A stretch of DNA of 64,000 nucleotides from Paenibacillus sacheonensis (GCF_009909195.1 NZ_JAAAMU010000002.1:434001-498000); one strand, 5' to 3'. Shown: positions 24,707 through 33,842, counted from the stretch's first letter. Notes: a model not told the origin generated them from the sequence alone. Numbers and translations are program-made.

Positions 24707-26287
24707 GTGGCGTTGATGAATCGATTTCGTAATAAGCTGCGCGCTAATACGGCCCTGTCCGCATCAAAGGAACGCGACGGGGAGGAAGCCAAGGCGGAGG
24801 CGTCCGTAGACGTCGCTTCCCGTATCGCCTACTTGCGCAAGCGGTTCTCGCAAAGCTCCGATGTCGCGTACCACAACTTCGTAACCCCGTCCGGACTCGC
24901 TTGCGCGCTCGTCTATATCAAAGGCATGATTGATCTGAAAACGGTAGAGGAGAAAGCGCTGAGCGTGTTGACCTGCCTCGATCCGGACACGCCGAACGAA
25001 GATCTCTTCTCGCGTCTGTTCGAGCGCATGCAGCTGCCCATTGCGCTGCAGAGCGTCATCCACCTGCTTAAGGAAGCGGAGAGGTGCGTGCTGGACGGCG
25101 AAGCGCTGCTGCTCCTGGAAGGCGAACGCCGCATGCTGTGTTTATCGGTGAGCGTGACTAAGGAACGTTCGATCGACGAGCCTCCGAACGAATCCGTCAT
25201 CCGTGGACCGCGCGAAGCGTTCGTCGAGAACATCGAAACGAATATTACGTTGCTGCGAAGACGTCTCCGAACGCATCGCTTTACGCTCGACATGATGCAC
25301 TTCGGCTCGGAAACCCATACCTCCGTGGCCCTGGCGTATCTGTCCGGCGTCTGCAAGCCGGAATTGGTCGCGGAAGCGAAGCAGCGCCTGTCGAATATCG
25401 AGATCGACGGTGTTTTGGGCGCCAGCTATCTCGAAGAATTCATAGAGGACAATCCTTATTCGCCTTTTCCCCAGATGCAATATACGGAGCGGCCGGACGT
25501 GGTCAGCGCCGCGCTCCTCGAGGGCAGGTTCGCGCTGCTCGTGGACGGGACGCCGATTGCCATCCTGGCTCCGGTCACGCTGTTCATGCTCATGCAGTCG
25601 GCGGAAGATTATAATCAACGCTATATCGCGGCGAGCTGGATTCGCATCATTCGATTCATATTTATGTTCATCTCGGTGATGCTCCCCTCGATCTACATTG
25701 CCATCACGACCTTTCATCCCGACATCATTCCGGAGCGGCTGCTCATGACCGTCTCGGCGGCCAGGGAGAACGTGCCGTTCCCGGCGCTCTTGGAGGCGTT
25801 CATGATGGAGCTCTGTTTCGAGGCGCTCAGGGAGGCTTCACTTCGGATCCCGAAAGCGATCGGACAGGCGGTCTCGATCATCGGCGCGCTGATCATCGGC
25901 ACGGCGGCCGTCCAAGCAGGCATCGTATCCGCCGCCATGGTCATCATCGTATCCGTTACCGGCATCGCATCCTTTATCATTCCTCACTACGATCTGGGAC
26001 TCGCGCTCCGTTTGATGCGGTTCCCGATCATGGTGCTCGCGGGAGCGTTCGGCTTATTCGGCATCGCCTGCGGGGTGATCCTGATCTATTTTCACCTTAT
26101 CGAGCTCCGCTCGTTCGGCGTACCTTACCTCGAACCGCTGGCCCCAAGGCAAGCCGGGGATTTGAAGGACGTGTTCGTCCGGGCGCCATGGTGGGTGATG
26201 AAGAAGTACCCGTCTCATGCCGCTTCCGGCAACGGCTTGCGCACCCATGGGCGGGAGTGGGCAGCGCTCAAGGACGAGGAGGAGTGA
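24707..26287 (+). CDS. gerKA: Germinant receptor subunit A (GerA/GerKA type)
   Basis: GTG 24707 follows GGGAGG. The 526-residue protein has a soluble N-terminal half that ends with NIETNITLLRRRLRTHRFTL and a C-terminal half of five or so membrane helices, for example AASWIRIIRFIFMFISVMLP and ENVPFPALLEAFMMEL. FEALREASLRIPKAIGQAVS is a hallmark of the family. GerA-type subunits sit in the inner spore membrane and with the B and C subunits form a germinant-gated channel. The operon order A, C, small protein, B matches gerK rather than gerA. Confidence 0.93.
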   Translation: MALMNRFRNKLRANTALSASKERDGEEAKAEASVDVASRIAYLRKRFSQSSDVAYHNFVTPSGLACALVYIKGMIDLKTVEEKALSVLTCLDPDTPNEDLFSRLFERMQLPIALQSVIHLLKEAERCVLDGEALLLLEGERRMLCLSVSVTKERSIDEPPNESVIRGPREAFVENIETNITLLRRRLRTHRFTLDMMHFGSETHTSVALAYLSGVCKPELVAEAKQRLSNIEIDGVLGASYLEEFIEDNPYSPFPQMQYTERPDVVSAALLEGRFALLVDGTPIAILAPVTLFMLMQSAEDYNQRYIAASWIRIIRFIFMFISVMLPSIYIAITTFHPDIIPERLLMTVSAARENVPFPALLEAFMMELCFEALREASLRIPKAIGQAVSIIGALIIGTAAVQAGIVSAAMVIIVSVTGIASFIIPHYDLGLALRLMRFPIMVLAGAFGLFGIACGVILIYFHLIELRSFGVPYLEPLAPRQAGDLKDVFVRAPWWVMKKYPSHAASGNGLRTHGREWAALKDEEE

Positions 26288-26293
26288 GCCAAG

Positions 26294-27496
26294 GTGACAA
26301 CGCCTCGGATAGTAGGTACGGTTATCCTTCTGGTCGTGCTTGTCTTCGCGACATGCGGATGCTGGACGAGCGCGGAGCTGAACGAGCGCGCGTTTGCCCG
26401 CATTATGATTCTGGACAAGTCCGATAGCGGGGTCGAGCTTACGATCGGATTTCCGCTGCCGAATCGCCTCGTGGGAGGAGGCGTGAGCGGGTCGGGATCG
26501 ATGCCGTCGGAATCGCCGTTCACGCTCGTCTCGAAGGTCGGCCGCGATCTCGGAGAAGCGTATCAGCTCATTCAAGCCGATCTATCGCGGCGCATAACGT
26601 TCGGGCAGCTCCGTAACATCCTGATCAGCGACGCTTTCGCGCAGGAAGGTCTCTTGCCGTTAATGGACTTTCTCGCCCGCAACACGGAAATCCACATCAA
26701 TGCCAATATGATCGTGACCAAAGGGGCTGCCAAGCAGATCGGAAACATACCGCTCACCTTCGAACGGTTTCCGACGGACATCTTGATCGCTTATGCGAAG
26801 CATCGTACCATGATGGCGGAATCGGCCAAAAACGTGCTTGCGGCGATCTTGTACGGGGGCGGCGATTTCGTGCTTCCGATCGTTCAGTTCGGTCAAATAG
26901 GCGCGAAAACGGAGAAAAACGCGAAACACTGGATGGGCACCGACGGCGCGGCCTTGTTCCGGCAGGGCAAGCTCGTATCGGAGCTGGACACGAAGGAAAT
27001 GCGGGCGGCGATGTGGCTCTTGGGCAAGCCGGGCGAGTTCGTCACGGTCGTCGACTCTCCTTCGGACGGCAAACCGGTCAGCCTCAAGCTCCTCGGATCG
27101 GCATCCAAGATCAAACCTGTCCTGTCCGGAGGGCGAATCCGGTTCATTATTTCGTGCAAAGGGTTAGCGAAGGTGGTCGCCAGCGAATCGACGATCGACG
27201 TGACGGACGGACGAGAGATCGACGTTCTGGAGAAGAGCTTGAATAAGGACATGCAGGCGTTGATCGGCCGGACCGTGGCGCGCACGCAGGCCAATCGAAC
27301 GGATCCGTTCAAGCTTGGGCAGCGAATCCGGTTGCGAAGTCCGAAAACATGGGATCGGCTGAAAGGCGATTGGAGCGATATTTACAAAAACAAAGTAGAA
27401 ATCGAAGTCCGCACCGATCTCCGAATCAAATGGTACGGCGGCGCGCGGAAGCCGACGTGGAATGCGCAGCTCGGCGGCAAGGAGGCGAAGTCATGA
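26294..27496 (+). CDS. gerKC: Germinant receptor lipoprotein subunit C (GerKC type)
   Basis: GTG 26294 lies 6 nt after the A subunit. The signal peptide (VILLVVLVFATCGC) has a lipobox at residues 20-23, so the 400-residue protein is lipid anchored on the outer face of the inner spore membrane. CWTSAELNERAFARIMILDK is the classic opening of mature GerC proteins. NTEIHINANMIVTKGAAKQI and the C-terminal PKTWDRLKGDWSDIYK region are also typical. It partners with the A and B subunits. Its stop overlaps the start of the next small gene (ATGA). Confidence 0.93.
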   Translation: MTTPRIVGTVILLVVLVFATCGCWTSAELNERAFARIMILDKSDSGVELTIGFPLPNRLVGGGVSGSGSMPSESPFTLVSKVGRDLGEAYQLIQADLSRRITFGQLRNILISDAFAQEGLLPLMDFLARNTEIHINANMIVTKGAAKQIGNIPLTFERFPTDILIAYAKHRTMMAESAKNVLAAILYGGGDFVLPIVQFGQIGAKTEKNAKHWMGTDGAALFRQGKLVSELDTKEMRAAMWLLGKPGEFVTVVDSPSDGKPVSLKLLGSASKIKPVLSGGRIRFIISCKGLAKVVASESTIDVTDGREIDVLEKSLNKDMQALIGRTVARTQANRTDPFKLGQRIRLRSPKTWDRLKGDWSDIYKNKVEIEVRTDLRIKWYGGARKPTWNAQLGGKEAKS

Positions 27497-27717
27497 TTGC
27501 CGTTACGATCGCGTTCGTCTTGATCGCCTATCACGAGAGCCGGTATCTTCGCAGTCACCGTCGCAGCAAACGAACGGTTCGTCTCGTGCTCGGTTTTTTG
27601 ACTTTCCTGTGGCTCCTTGCTTCGACGGTCGTCCTGCTGCATGGCCGATTCTCGCTGGGGGTCGCCGTCACGGACTTGTTCAAGCCGCTGCAGCAGCTGC
27701 TGTTTATCGAAGAATAG
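27493..27717 (+). CDS. Small membrane protein of the ger operon
   Basis: The ATG overlaps the TGA of gerKC by four bases. The 74-residue product has two hydrophobic helices (IAVTIAFVLIAY and LVLGFLTFLWLLASTVVLL) joined by a basic linker, then a short polar tail LFKPLQQLLFIEE. Tiny membrane proteins of this kind (D subunits) occur in many ger operons and modulate receptor output. That role is inferred from position. No sequence family is recognised. Confidence 0.75.
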   Translation: MIAVTIAFVLIAYHESRYLRSHRRSKRTVRLVLGFLTFLWLLASTVVLLHGRFSLGVAVTDLFKPLQQLLFIEE

Positions 27718-27730
27718 AGGAGGGATGACG

Positions 27731-28834
27731 TTGAAGGCAATTACGCCGCTCCAGATCTATATGATGTCGACCCAGTTTCTGTTCTCGACGGCGATCGGTT
27801 TCTTCATCGGTCCGCTTGTGCTGAAGGCCGGATTCATGAGCTGGATCAGCGTTATCCTCGGCAGCGGGATCGGCCTGGCGATGACGTATTTATCCTTTAG
27901 GCTGATGCAGCGAAGGCCCGAAGAATTCCTGGCCCATTACGGCATGCACATCGTCGGCAGGTGGCCGCATTATATCATCTTCGCGTGCGTCTTGCTGATC
28001 CATCTCTATATGGCGGCTTTCGTGCTCCGCGAACTCAGCGATTTTATCATTCAGATTTATTTGCCCGGAACCCCGGAATGGGCCGTCGTATCGTTATTCG
28101 GCCTCTGCATCGCCCGCGGCGTCCGCTCGGGGCCGGTGCACTTCTTTCGCAGCGCGCAAGGGCTGTTCTTGTTCAGCGTCATCTCGGTGTTTACGTTCCC
28201 CTTGTTCGTCTCGAGCGAAGTGGATACGGAGAAGCTTATCGCGTTCGTTACCGATTTCCATCCCGGCGGCATTTGGGACGGCACGCTCATCTCAAGCGCG
28301 TTGTTCAGCGAGACGGCGTTCATCGTCTATTTGATTCCGTATTTCAGGAACAAGGAGCGGACCTTCCGCATGGTCGCTTGGTCGGCCTTGACCGCCGCCT
28401 TCGTGACCATCGCCAATATTGTCGCGACGCTCATGTTGTTCGGGTCCGAGCTTACGGCGAATCTGACCTATCCGACGTTGGAAATGATCCGTTACATCTG
28501 GGCAGGCTCTTTCCTGGAGAACCTCGATCCCTTGTTGATCGTCTTCTGGTTGTTCAGCATGCTGCTGAAGATCGGGCTGTTTCTGATGATGGGCACGCTC
28601 ATTACCGCCCATTTATTCGGACTGAAGGATCACAAACCGTTCTCTTACGGCATGGCCGCCGCCATGATCGTTTTGTCGATCGCGATGTTCGAATCGACGG
28701 CGGATATCGAAGAAAGTACGACCCAAAGCCAATCGATCCTGCTGCTGCTCAAGTCGTCCGTTCCACTGCTGTACTTGCTCGTGGATTCGCTGCGCGCCTG
28801 GAAGGGGAGAAAGCTCGCCGGTCAAGCCGACTAG
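27731..28834 (+). CDS. gerKB: Germinant receptor subunit B (GerKB type permease)
   Basis: The frame contains ATG 27725 and TTG 27731. The GGAGGG site at 27719-27724 touches the ATG but is 6 nt from the TTG, so TTG is preferred, giving a start of KAITPLQIYMMSTQFLFST, the usual GerB opening. The 367-residue protein has about ten membrane helices of the amino acid/polyamine permease fold (spore permease family). It is thought to bind the germinant in the spore inner membrane and signal through the A subunit. It is last in the operon. 176 nt without genes follow. Confidence 0.92.
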   Translation: MKAITPLQIYMMSTQFLFSTAIGFFIGPLVLKAGFMSWISVILGSGIGLAMTYLSFRLMQRRPEEFLAHYGMHIVGRWPHYIIFACVLLIHLYMAAFVLRELSDFIIQIYLPGTPEWAVVSLFGLCIARGVRSGPVHFFRSAQGLFLFSVISVFTFPLFVSSEVDTEKLIAFVTDFHPGGIWDGTLISSALFSETAFIVYLIPYFRNKERTFRMVAWSALTAAFVTIANIVATLMLFGSELTANLTYPTLEMIRYIWAGSFLENLDPLLIVFWLFSMLLKIGLFLMMGTLITAHLFGLKDHKPFSYGMAAAMIVLSIAMFESTADIEESTTQSQSILLLLKSSVPLLYLLVDSLRAWKGRKLAGQAD

Positions 28835-29010
28835 CGGGCGAAAGCAGGGACAGGCGAATGCCGCATGTCCAACCTCGCGGTTGTACACGCAAACCAATCG
28901 CCTCTATTAAATGCAATTATATTTATCTCGTATCGATAGCTGCCTAGCAACAGAACGGAACTTATGAATAGTTTGAAGTACAACTTAATTGCGAGCGAAG
29001 GGAGCATGGA

Positions 29011-30180
29011 ATGAAAGTTCTGATCATCGCGCCGGAGCAGCTGCCCGTGCCGCCGGTTTCGGGCGGTTCCGTCGAAAATTGCATCTACCAAATCGCCAAG
29101 CACATCCCGAACGATCACCAAGTCACGATCGTCAGCCTGCTTCGAAAGAATCTGCCTCGCAAATCGGTCTTGAACAATACGACCATATTGAGAGTTTCCG
29201 GCGGAACGAAGCAGAACTATCTAGCAAATGCCATTCGGAAAGTGAAAGGGAACGTCTACGATGTCATTCAAATCGACAACCGACCAAGCTTCGCCGGTGC
29301 CGTGCGCAAAGCATTTCCGAAAACGCCGATCTCCGTCTTCCTGCACTCCATGACCTTCGTATCCGCCCCGATGACGTCGCTGCGCAAAGCGAACGCCGAT
29401 CTGAAGCACGCCAACTTGATTATCGGCAACAGCAGGTCGCTGCAGCAATCCTTGGCACGACGCTTTCCGGCCCATGCGGACAAAGTGAAATTCGTGCATC
29501 TCGGCGTGGACGGGTCGAAGTTTCAACCTCGAAGCCAGCCAAGCTCCAAGACGTTTCGCCTGCTCTTCGCCGGGAGGCTGATCCCGAGGAAAGGCGTTCC
29601 CGTCTTATTCAGCGCATGCCGGATCGCTCGGAAATCCGTGCCTTCCCTGCGCGTATCCGTGGCCGGAGGCACCAGCAAAGCGGCTTATCTCGCGTTCTTG
29701 AAGAAGAAGGCGCGCAGCCTGGGCGTCCCCGTTCAATTCAAAGGAAGATTGACCGGCAAGCAAATGCCCGCGTTCTACCGCTCCGGGCACGGTTTCGTCT
29801 GTCCGTCGCAAAAGCATGAAGCCTTCGGCTTGGTCAACGTCGAAGCGATGGCGAGCGGCCTTCCCGTCATTGCCTCCCAGATCGGCGGCATTCCGGAAAT
29901 CGTGCAGCATGAACGCAACGGCCTGCTCGTGCAAGATTACCGGAATCCCTCCGCGTTCGCTGCCCAAATCGTCAAGCTTGCCCAAGATTCAAGTCTGCGC
30001 GGCCGGCTGTCCAAGCAGGCCAGAGAAGACGCGCTGAGCCGGTTCAATTGGAAGTCGACCGCCGCGAAATTAATGGAGTATTATCAACAAGCACGGAAGC
30101 ATGCGGGTAAAGGAGAGAGCGATGTCGCGCTATGTAGGAAGCAAGTGGAGAAAAACCGTCGCTATTCGAAAAAACACTGA
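29011..30180 (+). CDS. Spore-coat type glycosyltransferase, GT4
   Basis: ATG 29011 follows GAAGGGAG. The 389-residue GT-B protein opens with KVLIIAPEQLPVPPVSGGSV, the glycine-loop start of CotSA-like enzymes. The C-terminal domain has LLFAGRLIPRKGVPVLFSAC, then PSQKHEAFGLVNVEAMASGL, the E-x7-E nucleotide-sugar site with both acidic residues present. It likely glycosylates a coat component in the mother cell. Its last 59 nt overlap the start of the YheC/D gene, so the two are one operon, which supports the spore role. Confidence 0.88.
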   Translation: MKVLIIAPEQLPVPPVSGGSVENCIYQIAKHIPNDHQVTIVSLLRKNLPRKSVLNNTTILRVSGGTKQNYLANAIRKVKGNVYDVIQIDNRPSFAGAVRKAFPKTPISVFLHSMTFVSAPMTSLRKANADLKHANLIIGNSRSLQQSLARRFPAHADKVKFVHLGVDGSKFQPRSQPSSKTFRLLFAGRLIPRKGVPVLFSACRIARKSVPSLRVSVAGGTSKAAYLAFLKKKARSLGVPVQFKGRLTGKQMPAFYRSGHGFVCPSQKHEAFGLVNVEAMASGLPVIASQIGGIPEIVQHERNGLLVQDYRNPSAFAAQIVKLAQDSSLRGRLSKQAREDALSRFNWKSTAAKLMEYYQQARKHAGKGESDVALCRKQVEKNRRYSKKH

Positions 30181-30856
30181 ATTGGCCTCGTACGTGCCGG
30201 ATACGCTTAGAATGACGAATACGACGCTGCTCCAGCATTTAAACCGTTATGCCATGGTGTATATCAAGCCGGAATTCGGCATGCACGGCAACGGCGTCAT
30301 TCGCGTCGAACGCACGGCAGCCGGCTATAAGTACCAGCTGAACAAGAAGGTTCGTTCATTCGGGGACTATGCGGCCCTGTATCGCTCGATCCGGCTTCAA
30401 ACCGGCGGCAAGAAATATCTGGTGCAGAAGGGCATTCGCCTGCTTGCGCATCGCGGCAGGCAATTCGATATCCGGGTCATGGCTCAATTCGGGCCGAAGC
30501 GGGCGTGGGAAACGACGGGCATCATAGGAAGAGTAGCAGCAAAAAACAAGATCGTAACCAATTATCACGGCGGCGGCAAACTTCTGGCTGCGAGCCGGTT
30601 ATTGGGTCCGCATACGGACGACGTGAAATCCAAGTTAAGCGCGCTGTCTAAGCTCGGCGTTCGTGCGGGAAAGGCGATGCAGAGCTCGTTCCCCGGCGTA
30701 TACGTGATCGGGCTGGATATCGCCATGGACGAATCGCTGCAGCCCTGGATTCTCGAAGTGAATACGCGTCCTGACCCTTATATTTTCAGGAAGCATCCGG
30801 ACCCGAACGTTTTCAGGAAAATCATGCGGTATGCCAAGGCATATCCGAAGTCATAA
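30122..30856 (+). CDS. YheC/YheD family endospore coat-associated protein
   Basis: ATG 30122 follows AAAGGAGAG and lies inside the 3' end of the glycosyltransferase gene (59-nt overlap in another frame). The 244-residue protein shows VYIKPEFGMHGNGVIRVE, YLVQKGIRLLAHRGRQFDIR and LDIAMDESLQPWILEVNTRP, an ATP-grasp arrangement in which the last motif supplies metal-binding residues. YheC/YheD proteins are found in the coat or inner membrane region of spores. Their ligation substrate is unknown. It is shorter than many members (single ATP-grasp module). Confidence 0.88.
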   Translation: MSRYVGSKWRKTVAIRKNTELASYVPDTLRMTNTTLLQHLNRYAMVYIKPEFGMHGNGVIRVERTAAGYKYQLNKKVRSFGDYAALYRSIRLQTGGKKYLVQKGIRLLAHRGRQFDIRVMAQFGPKRAWETTGIIGRVAAKNKIVTNYHGGGKLLAASRLLGPHTDDVKSKLSALSKLGVRAGKAMQSSFPGVYVIGLDIAMDESLQPWILEVNTRPDPYIFRKHPDPNVFRKIMRYAKAYPKS

Positions 30857-30866
30857 GTAATCCCGA

Positions 30867-30897
30867 GAGTCCGCCTGTTTACAGGTTGACTCTTTTT
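30867..30897 (+). terminator. Terminator of the coat operon
   Basis: GAGTC / GACTC plus the inner CCTGT / ACAGG form a bulged stem followed by TTTTTC. Confidence 0.8.
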
Positions 30898-30912
30898 CGC
30901 ATAGCCGTATAA

Positions 30913-31111
30913 ATGGCCATTTCCATGAGGAAAGCCGCGCCGTTCAAACCGGCTGAACTCGTCGCGAGAGTCAAGGCCCGTCGACGCGCAGGGAGACTTG
31001 CAGACCGTAACCGTGCATATTCGGAAAATTCGAGAAAAAATCGAAAGCAATTCGGCCGAACCAACGTACATCGAGACGGTGTGGGGCGCCGGCTACCGTT
31101 TTAAGGGATAG
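30913..31111 (+). pseudogene. OmpR-family response regulator remnant
   Basis: Two pieces of a response regulator are fused with loss of the middle. The first reads [19 protein letters not shown], the end of a receiver domain including the K-P-F turn. In a different frame there follows [17 protein letters not shown], then [18 protein letters not shown] and TAG 31109. This is the recognition helix and wing of an OmpR/PhoB DNA-binding domain. The aspartate pocket, linker and half of the winged helix are missing, so it is not functional. The neighbouring TTAAGA direct repeats and truncated uppP suggest that a whole regulatory unit decayed here. Confidence 0.75.
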
Positions 31112-31113
31112 GG

Positions 31114-31143
31114 AAAGCCTGATGGCGCATTCAGGCTTTTTTT
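31114..31143 (+). terminator. Terminator after the response-regulator remnant
   Basis: AAAGCCTGA / TCAGGCTTT, a 9-bp stem with an 8-nt loop, followed by a run of seven T. Confidence 0.85.
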
Positions 31144-31183
31144 CTTTGCGCCCATTCGGCTGCGCGAGCTTCGGACGGGCCAG

Positions 31184-31202
31184 TTAAGAAAATTTTAAGA
31201 AA
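31184..31202 (+). promoter_or_regulatory. Tandem TTAAGA half-sites, 11-bp repeat
   Basis: TTAAGA-N5-TTAAGA at 31184-31200 is a direct repeat with one-helical-turn spacing, the geometry bound by OmpR-family dimers such as PhoP and WalR. It lies 93 nt before the truncated uppP start and just after the dead response regulator gene. Confidence 0.5.
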
Positions 31203-31292
31203 CGGTTCACGTCTGGTTGAGAAATGGGCACTAAAGTAGGGATAGACCAATCAAAGATGCCCCTACCCCTACTAGAAAGGAGCGCGCTAAAC

Positions 31293-31412
31293 ATGCAGCA
31301 TCTATTCAACGCCATCGTACTAGGCATCTTGGAGGGACTGACGGAGTTTCTGCCGGTATCCTCCACTGGCATTTGGCAAAACAACCAACCCTTAAGAATT
31401 AACGGTGCCTAA
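31293..31412 (+). pseudogene. uppP: Truncated undecaprenyl-diphosphatase UppP
   Basis: ATG 31293 has a strong AAAGGAG site and opens MQHLFNAIVLGILEGLTEFL then PVSSTG. This is the first helix and the first glutamate- and serine-containing motif of UppP/BacA (usual length about 270 residues). After the motif the frame diverges into unrelated residues and stops after 39 codons. The remaining active-site segments, including the second Arg/Ser motif, are absent. It appears to be the 5' stub of a gene deleted on its 3' side, with the COG4705 gene now 54 nt downstream. Confidence 0.8.
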
Positions 31413-31465
31413 AGCAGCTGCGCAGGTTTCGTTCAAGCGAAACTGTAAAAGAAAGGAACGTTATC

Positions 31466-32272
31466 ATGAATATCAAACCACCTTTATCGGCCGGTAAACG
31501 GCATGCGGCACGCATGCTCGCGAAAGTACCGGAAATCACGCTGTACTTCTGGATCACGAAGCTATTGACGACTGGAATGGGCGAAGTGGCGTCCGACTAC
31601 TTGTTCGAGCGATTGAACCCGATCATTTCCGCACCGCTCAGCGTGATGATCTTCATTGCCGCGATGGTGCTGCAATTCAAAGTTCGCCGTTACGTACCGG
31701 GTATCTACTGGCTCGTCGTCGTCATGGTCAGCATCTTCGGGACGACGGCTGCGGACGTCGTCCGCGTCGGTCTGGGCATTCCCTATATCGCCTCGACGCT
31801 GTTCTTCACGGCGGCGCTCGCGATCATTCTGGGCCTCTGGTTTCGGAAAGAGAAGACGTTGTCCGTACACAGCATATTCACCCGGCGCCGTGAGATCTTC
31901 TATTGGCTGACCGTGCTGGCGACCTTCGCGCTCGGCACCGCCGCAGGCGATATGACCGCGACCAATATGCACCTTGGCTACCTGGCTTCCGGCATCATGT
32001 TTACCGTGATTTTGGCCGTGCCGGCGATCGGCTTCTGGCTGTTCGGGCTAAAGGAAATCGTGGCTTTCTGGTTCGCGTACATTATGACCCGCCCGGTCGG
32101 AGCTTCGTTCGCGGATTGGATGTCGGCGGCGCATACCAGCGGAGGTCTCGAGCTGGGCAAAGGTCCGGTCACGCTCGTCTTGACGATCCTCATCGTAATT
32201 TTGGTCGTCTTTCGCGGCGGTTCAGCCGCAAAGAGCGCCGAGTTGCAACCCGATTTGGCAAGCGACATTTAA
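31466..32272 (+). CDS. COG4705-like multi-pass membrane protein
   Basis: ATG 31466 follows AAAGGAACG. The 268-residue protein has about eight hydrophobic segments. Two similar halves begin KVPEITLYFWITKLLTTGMG and REIFYWLTVLATFALGTAAG, suggesting an internal duplication, each followed by an acidic residue and a helix pair. This pattern fits the uncharacterised COG4705 membrane family, for which no transport substrate is established. It may share the promoter that once drove uppP. The C-terminus is cytosolic and polar. The protein looks complete despite the decayed genes before it. Confidence 0.7.
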   Translation: MNIKPPLSAGKRHAARMLAKVPEITLYFWITKLLTTGMGEVASDYLFERLNPIISAPLSVMIFIAAMVLQFKVRRYVPGIYWLVVVMVSIFGTTAADVVRVGLGIPYIASTLFFTAALAIILGLWFRKEKTLSVHSIFTRRREIFYWLTVLATFALGTAAGDMTATNMHLGYLASGIMFTVILAVPAIGFWLFGLKEIVAFWFAYIMTRPVGASFADWMSAAHTSGGLELGKGPVTLVLTILIVILVVFRGGSAAKSAELQPDLASDI

Positions 32273-32606
32273 GTAGAACGTAATCGCAGAGATTGAATGA
32301 GTATCGGCTAACGAGGGCGGTGGAATGATCGTGCAGCGCAGATTAATCCTGTGGTTACCGGCCATCCTAATGGTCCTAAGGTTCGGAACAGATGGATGCG
32401 GACTATTCACTGCCGCTTGGGGATGATATCGCTGCCGGTATTATGGCTGCATGCCGGGGGTTCCGTGATTGCAGCGGCCGCCGCACATTGCTGATTGGCG
32501 CTATACTTGCGGTGCTTCATAAGAGAACGGCAGCGCAGAAGACGTAAAGGAGCTCGCCTGTTTTTAGTCGTAAACAAGTGATTATTCAAGCAGAAGGTGG
32601 AGAATG
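32273..32606 (+). other. Gene-poor stretch with no clear feature
   Basis: No ribosome site with a convincing frame is seen. A frame ending about 32547 reads TLLIGAILAVLHKRTAAQKT, which could be the last helix of a lost membrane protein, but there is too little to name it. Confidence 0.4.
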
Positions 32607-32643
32607 AAGGAGCCGGGGCATGAGATGCCTGGCTCCTTTTTGT
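32607..32643. terminator. Terminator hairpin
   Basis: AAGGAGCC / GGCTCCTT, with an inner GGCAT / ATGCC, followed by TTTTTG. It lies between the gene-poor stretch and the 3' end of the regulator gene. Confidence 0.75.
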
Positions 32644-32690
32644 TGTTCGCATCTCATGCCGTTAGTCGTGGGCCGAACGCTTGGCTACGG

Positions 32691-33842
32691 TCATGAAGGG
32701 ACCGGACCCGTCGACTGCCGTACGACCAGCTTGGAAGGAACGACGATCCGCTGACGCTCCTGGTCCGGATCGCCGATGACGGATACGAGCATCTTCGCCG
32801 CTTCGCGCCCGATCGCTCCGCCGTCTTGACTGACGCAGGTCGTGGGCAGGGCGGCCATCGCCGAAATCTCGTGATCGTAGCAGAAGACGGACAAGTCCTC
32901 GGGTATGCGAAGTCCCAAGCCATGCGCCGCATCCAGCACCGTAGCGCCGATCGACGCATTGATCGCGAAGACGGCGGTCATATCGGGATTGCGCAGCAGG
33001 AACTGCTGGAGCTCCTCGCGGTAGGACGGGTTCGGAATGCCTGTCTGCAGCACCTCGTTCATCCGTTCGACGTCGAAATGCGTTAGCCGAAGCCGATGGT
33101 CGATCGGCAGCCGATTCTCGGCATGCGCCTTGTCATAGCCGACGATGCGGTCCTCGATGCTGGACGTGCTGACGTAATCGGTCGTAATGAGACCGATGCG
33201 CGTATGGCCGAGTCCGATCAGGTACGAGACCGCGCCGAAAGCGCCTTCAACGTTGTCCGAGCAGACGCAGTTCGTCTCCAGGCCTCTCAAATAGCGGTCG
33301 ACGATGACGAGCGGATACCGGTCCAGCGTCAACCTCAGGATATCTTCGTTGTACGACTCGCCGTCCACGGGGTACACGATGATGCCGACGACGCCGAGCC
33401 CGATCATTTCCTTGATCTTGTCTTTCTCCCGCTGCTGCGAGTTATGCGTGCTGGCGAATAAGAGACGGTAGCCGTGTTCCGCAAGCTCGCGCTCGATTCC
33501 GCTCAGCAAATGCGCGGTATGGAGATTGGAGAGATGCGGCATGAGATAGGCGACCAATCGCTGCTCCGGACGGACGGACTGCCCGGGCGCGGAAGGAACC
33601 GGCTCATCCGGCCGTTCATCGGAGACGAAGGTGCCTTTGCCCTGGATGCGATAGACCAAGCCTTCTGCAAGCAGCGCTTCCAAGGCTTTCTTCACCGTTA
33701 TCCGGCTGACTCCGAATTGAGCGGACAATTCGTTCTCGGACGGAATAAGGTCGCCCGGCTTCCAGTGCGCTTCTCGCAGGCAATCGTATAGGTAATCCTG
33801 AAGCTGCTTGTAGATAGGCACGCGAGGAGAAGGTTTCGGCAT
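32691..33842 (-). CDS. GntR-LacI hybrid transcriptional regulator
   Basis: ATG 33842 has AGGGGCG 6 nt upstream. A GntR winged helix (PIYKQLQDYLYDCLREAHWK, then SENELSAQFGVSRITVKKAL) is joined to a LacI-type periplasmic-binding fold (VAYLMPHLSNLHTAHLLSGI ... GLGHTRIGLITTDYVSTSSI ... LSVFCYDHEISAMAALPTTC). This is the AraR-like arrangement of sugar repressors. It is 383 residues, complete. It is divergent from a sugar ABC operon across a 289-nt spacer containing an inverted repeat and a cre-like box, so it most likely represses that operon until its sugar ligand is bound. Confidence 0.9.
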   Translation of the reverse strand: MPKPSPRVPIYKQLQDYLYDCLREAHWKPGDLIPSENELSAQFGVSRITVKKALEALLAEGLVYRIQGKGTFVSDERPDEPVPSAPGQSVRPEQRLVAYLMPHLSNLHTAHLLSGIERELAEHGYRLLFASTHNSQQREKDKIKEMIGLGVVGIIVYPVDGESYNEDILRLTLDRYPLVIVDRYLRGLETNCVCSDNVEGAFGAVSYLIGLGHTRIGLITTDYVSTSSIEDRIVGYDKAHAENRLPIDHRLRLTHFDVERMNEVLQTGIPNPSYREELQQFLLRNPDMTAVFAINASIGATVLDAAHGLGLRIPEDLSVFCYDHEISAMAALPTTCVSQDGGAIGREAAKMLVSVIGDPDQERQRIVVPSKLVVRQSTGPVPS

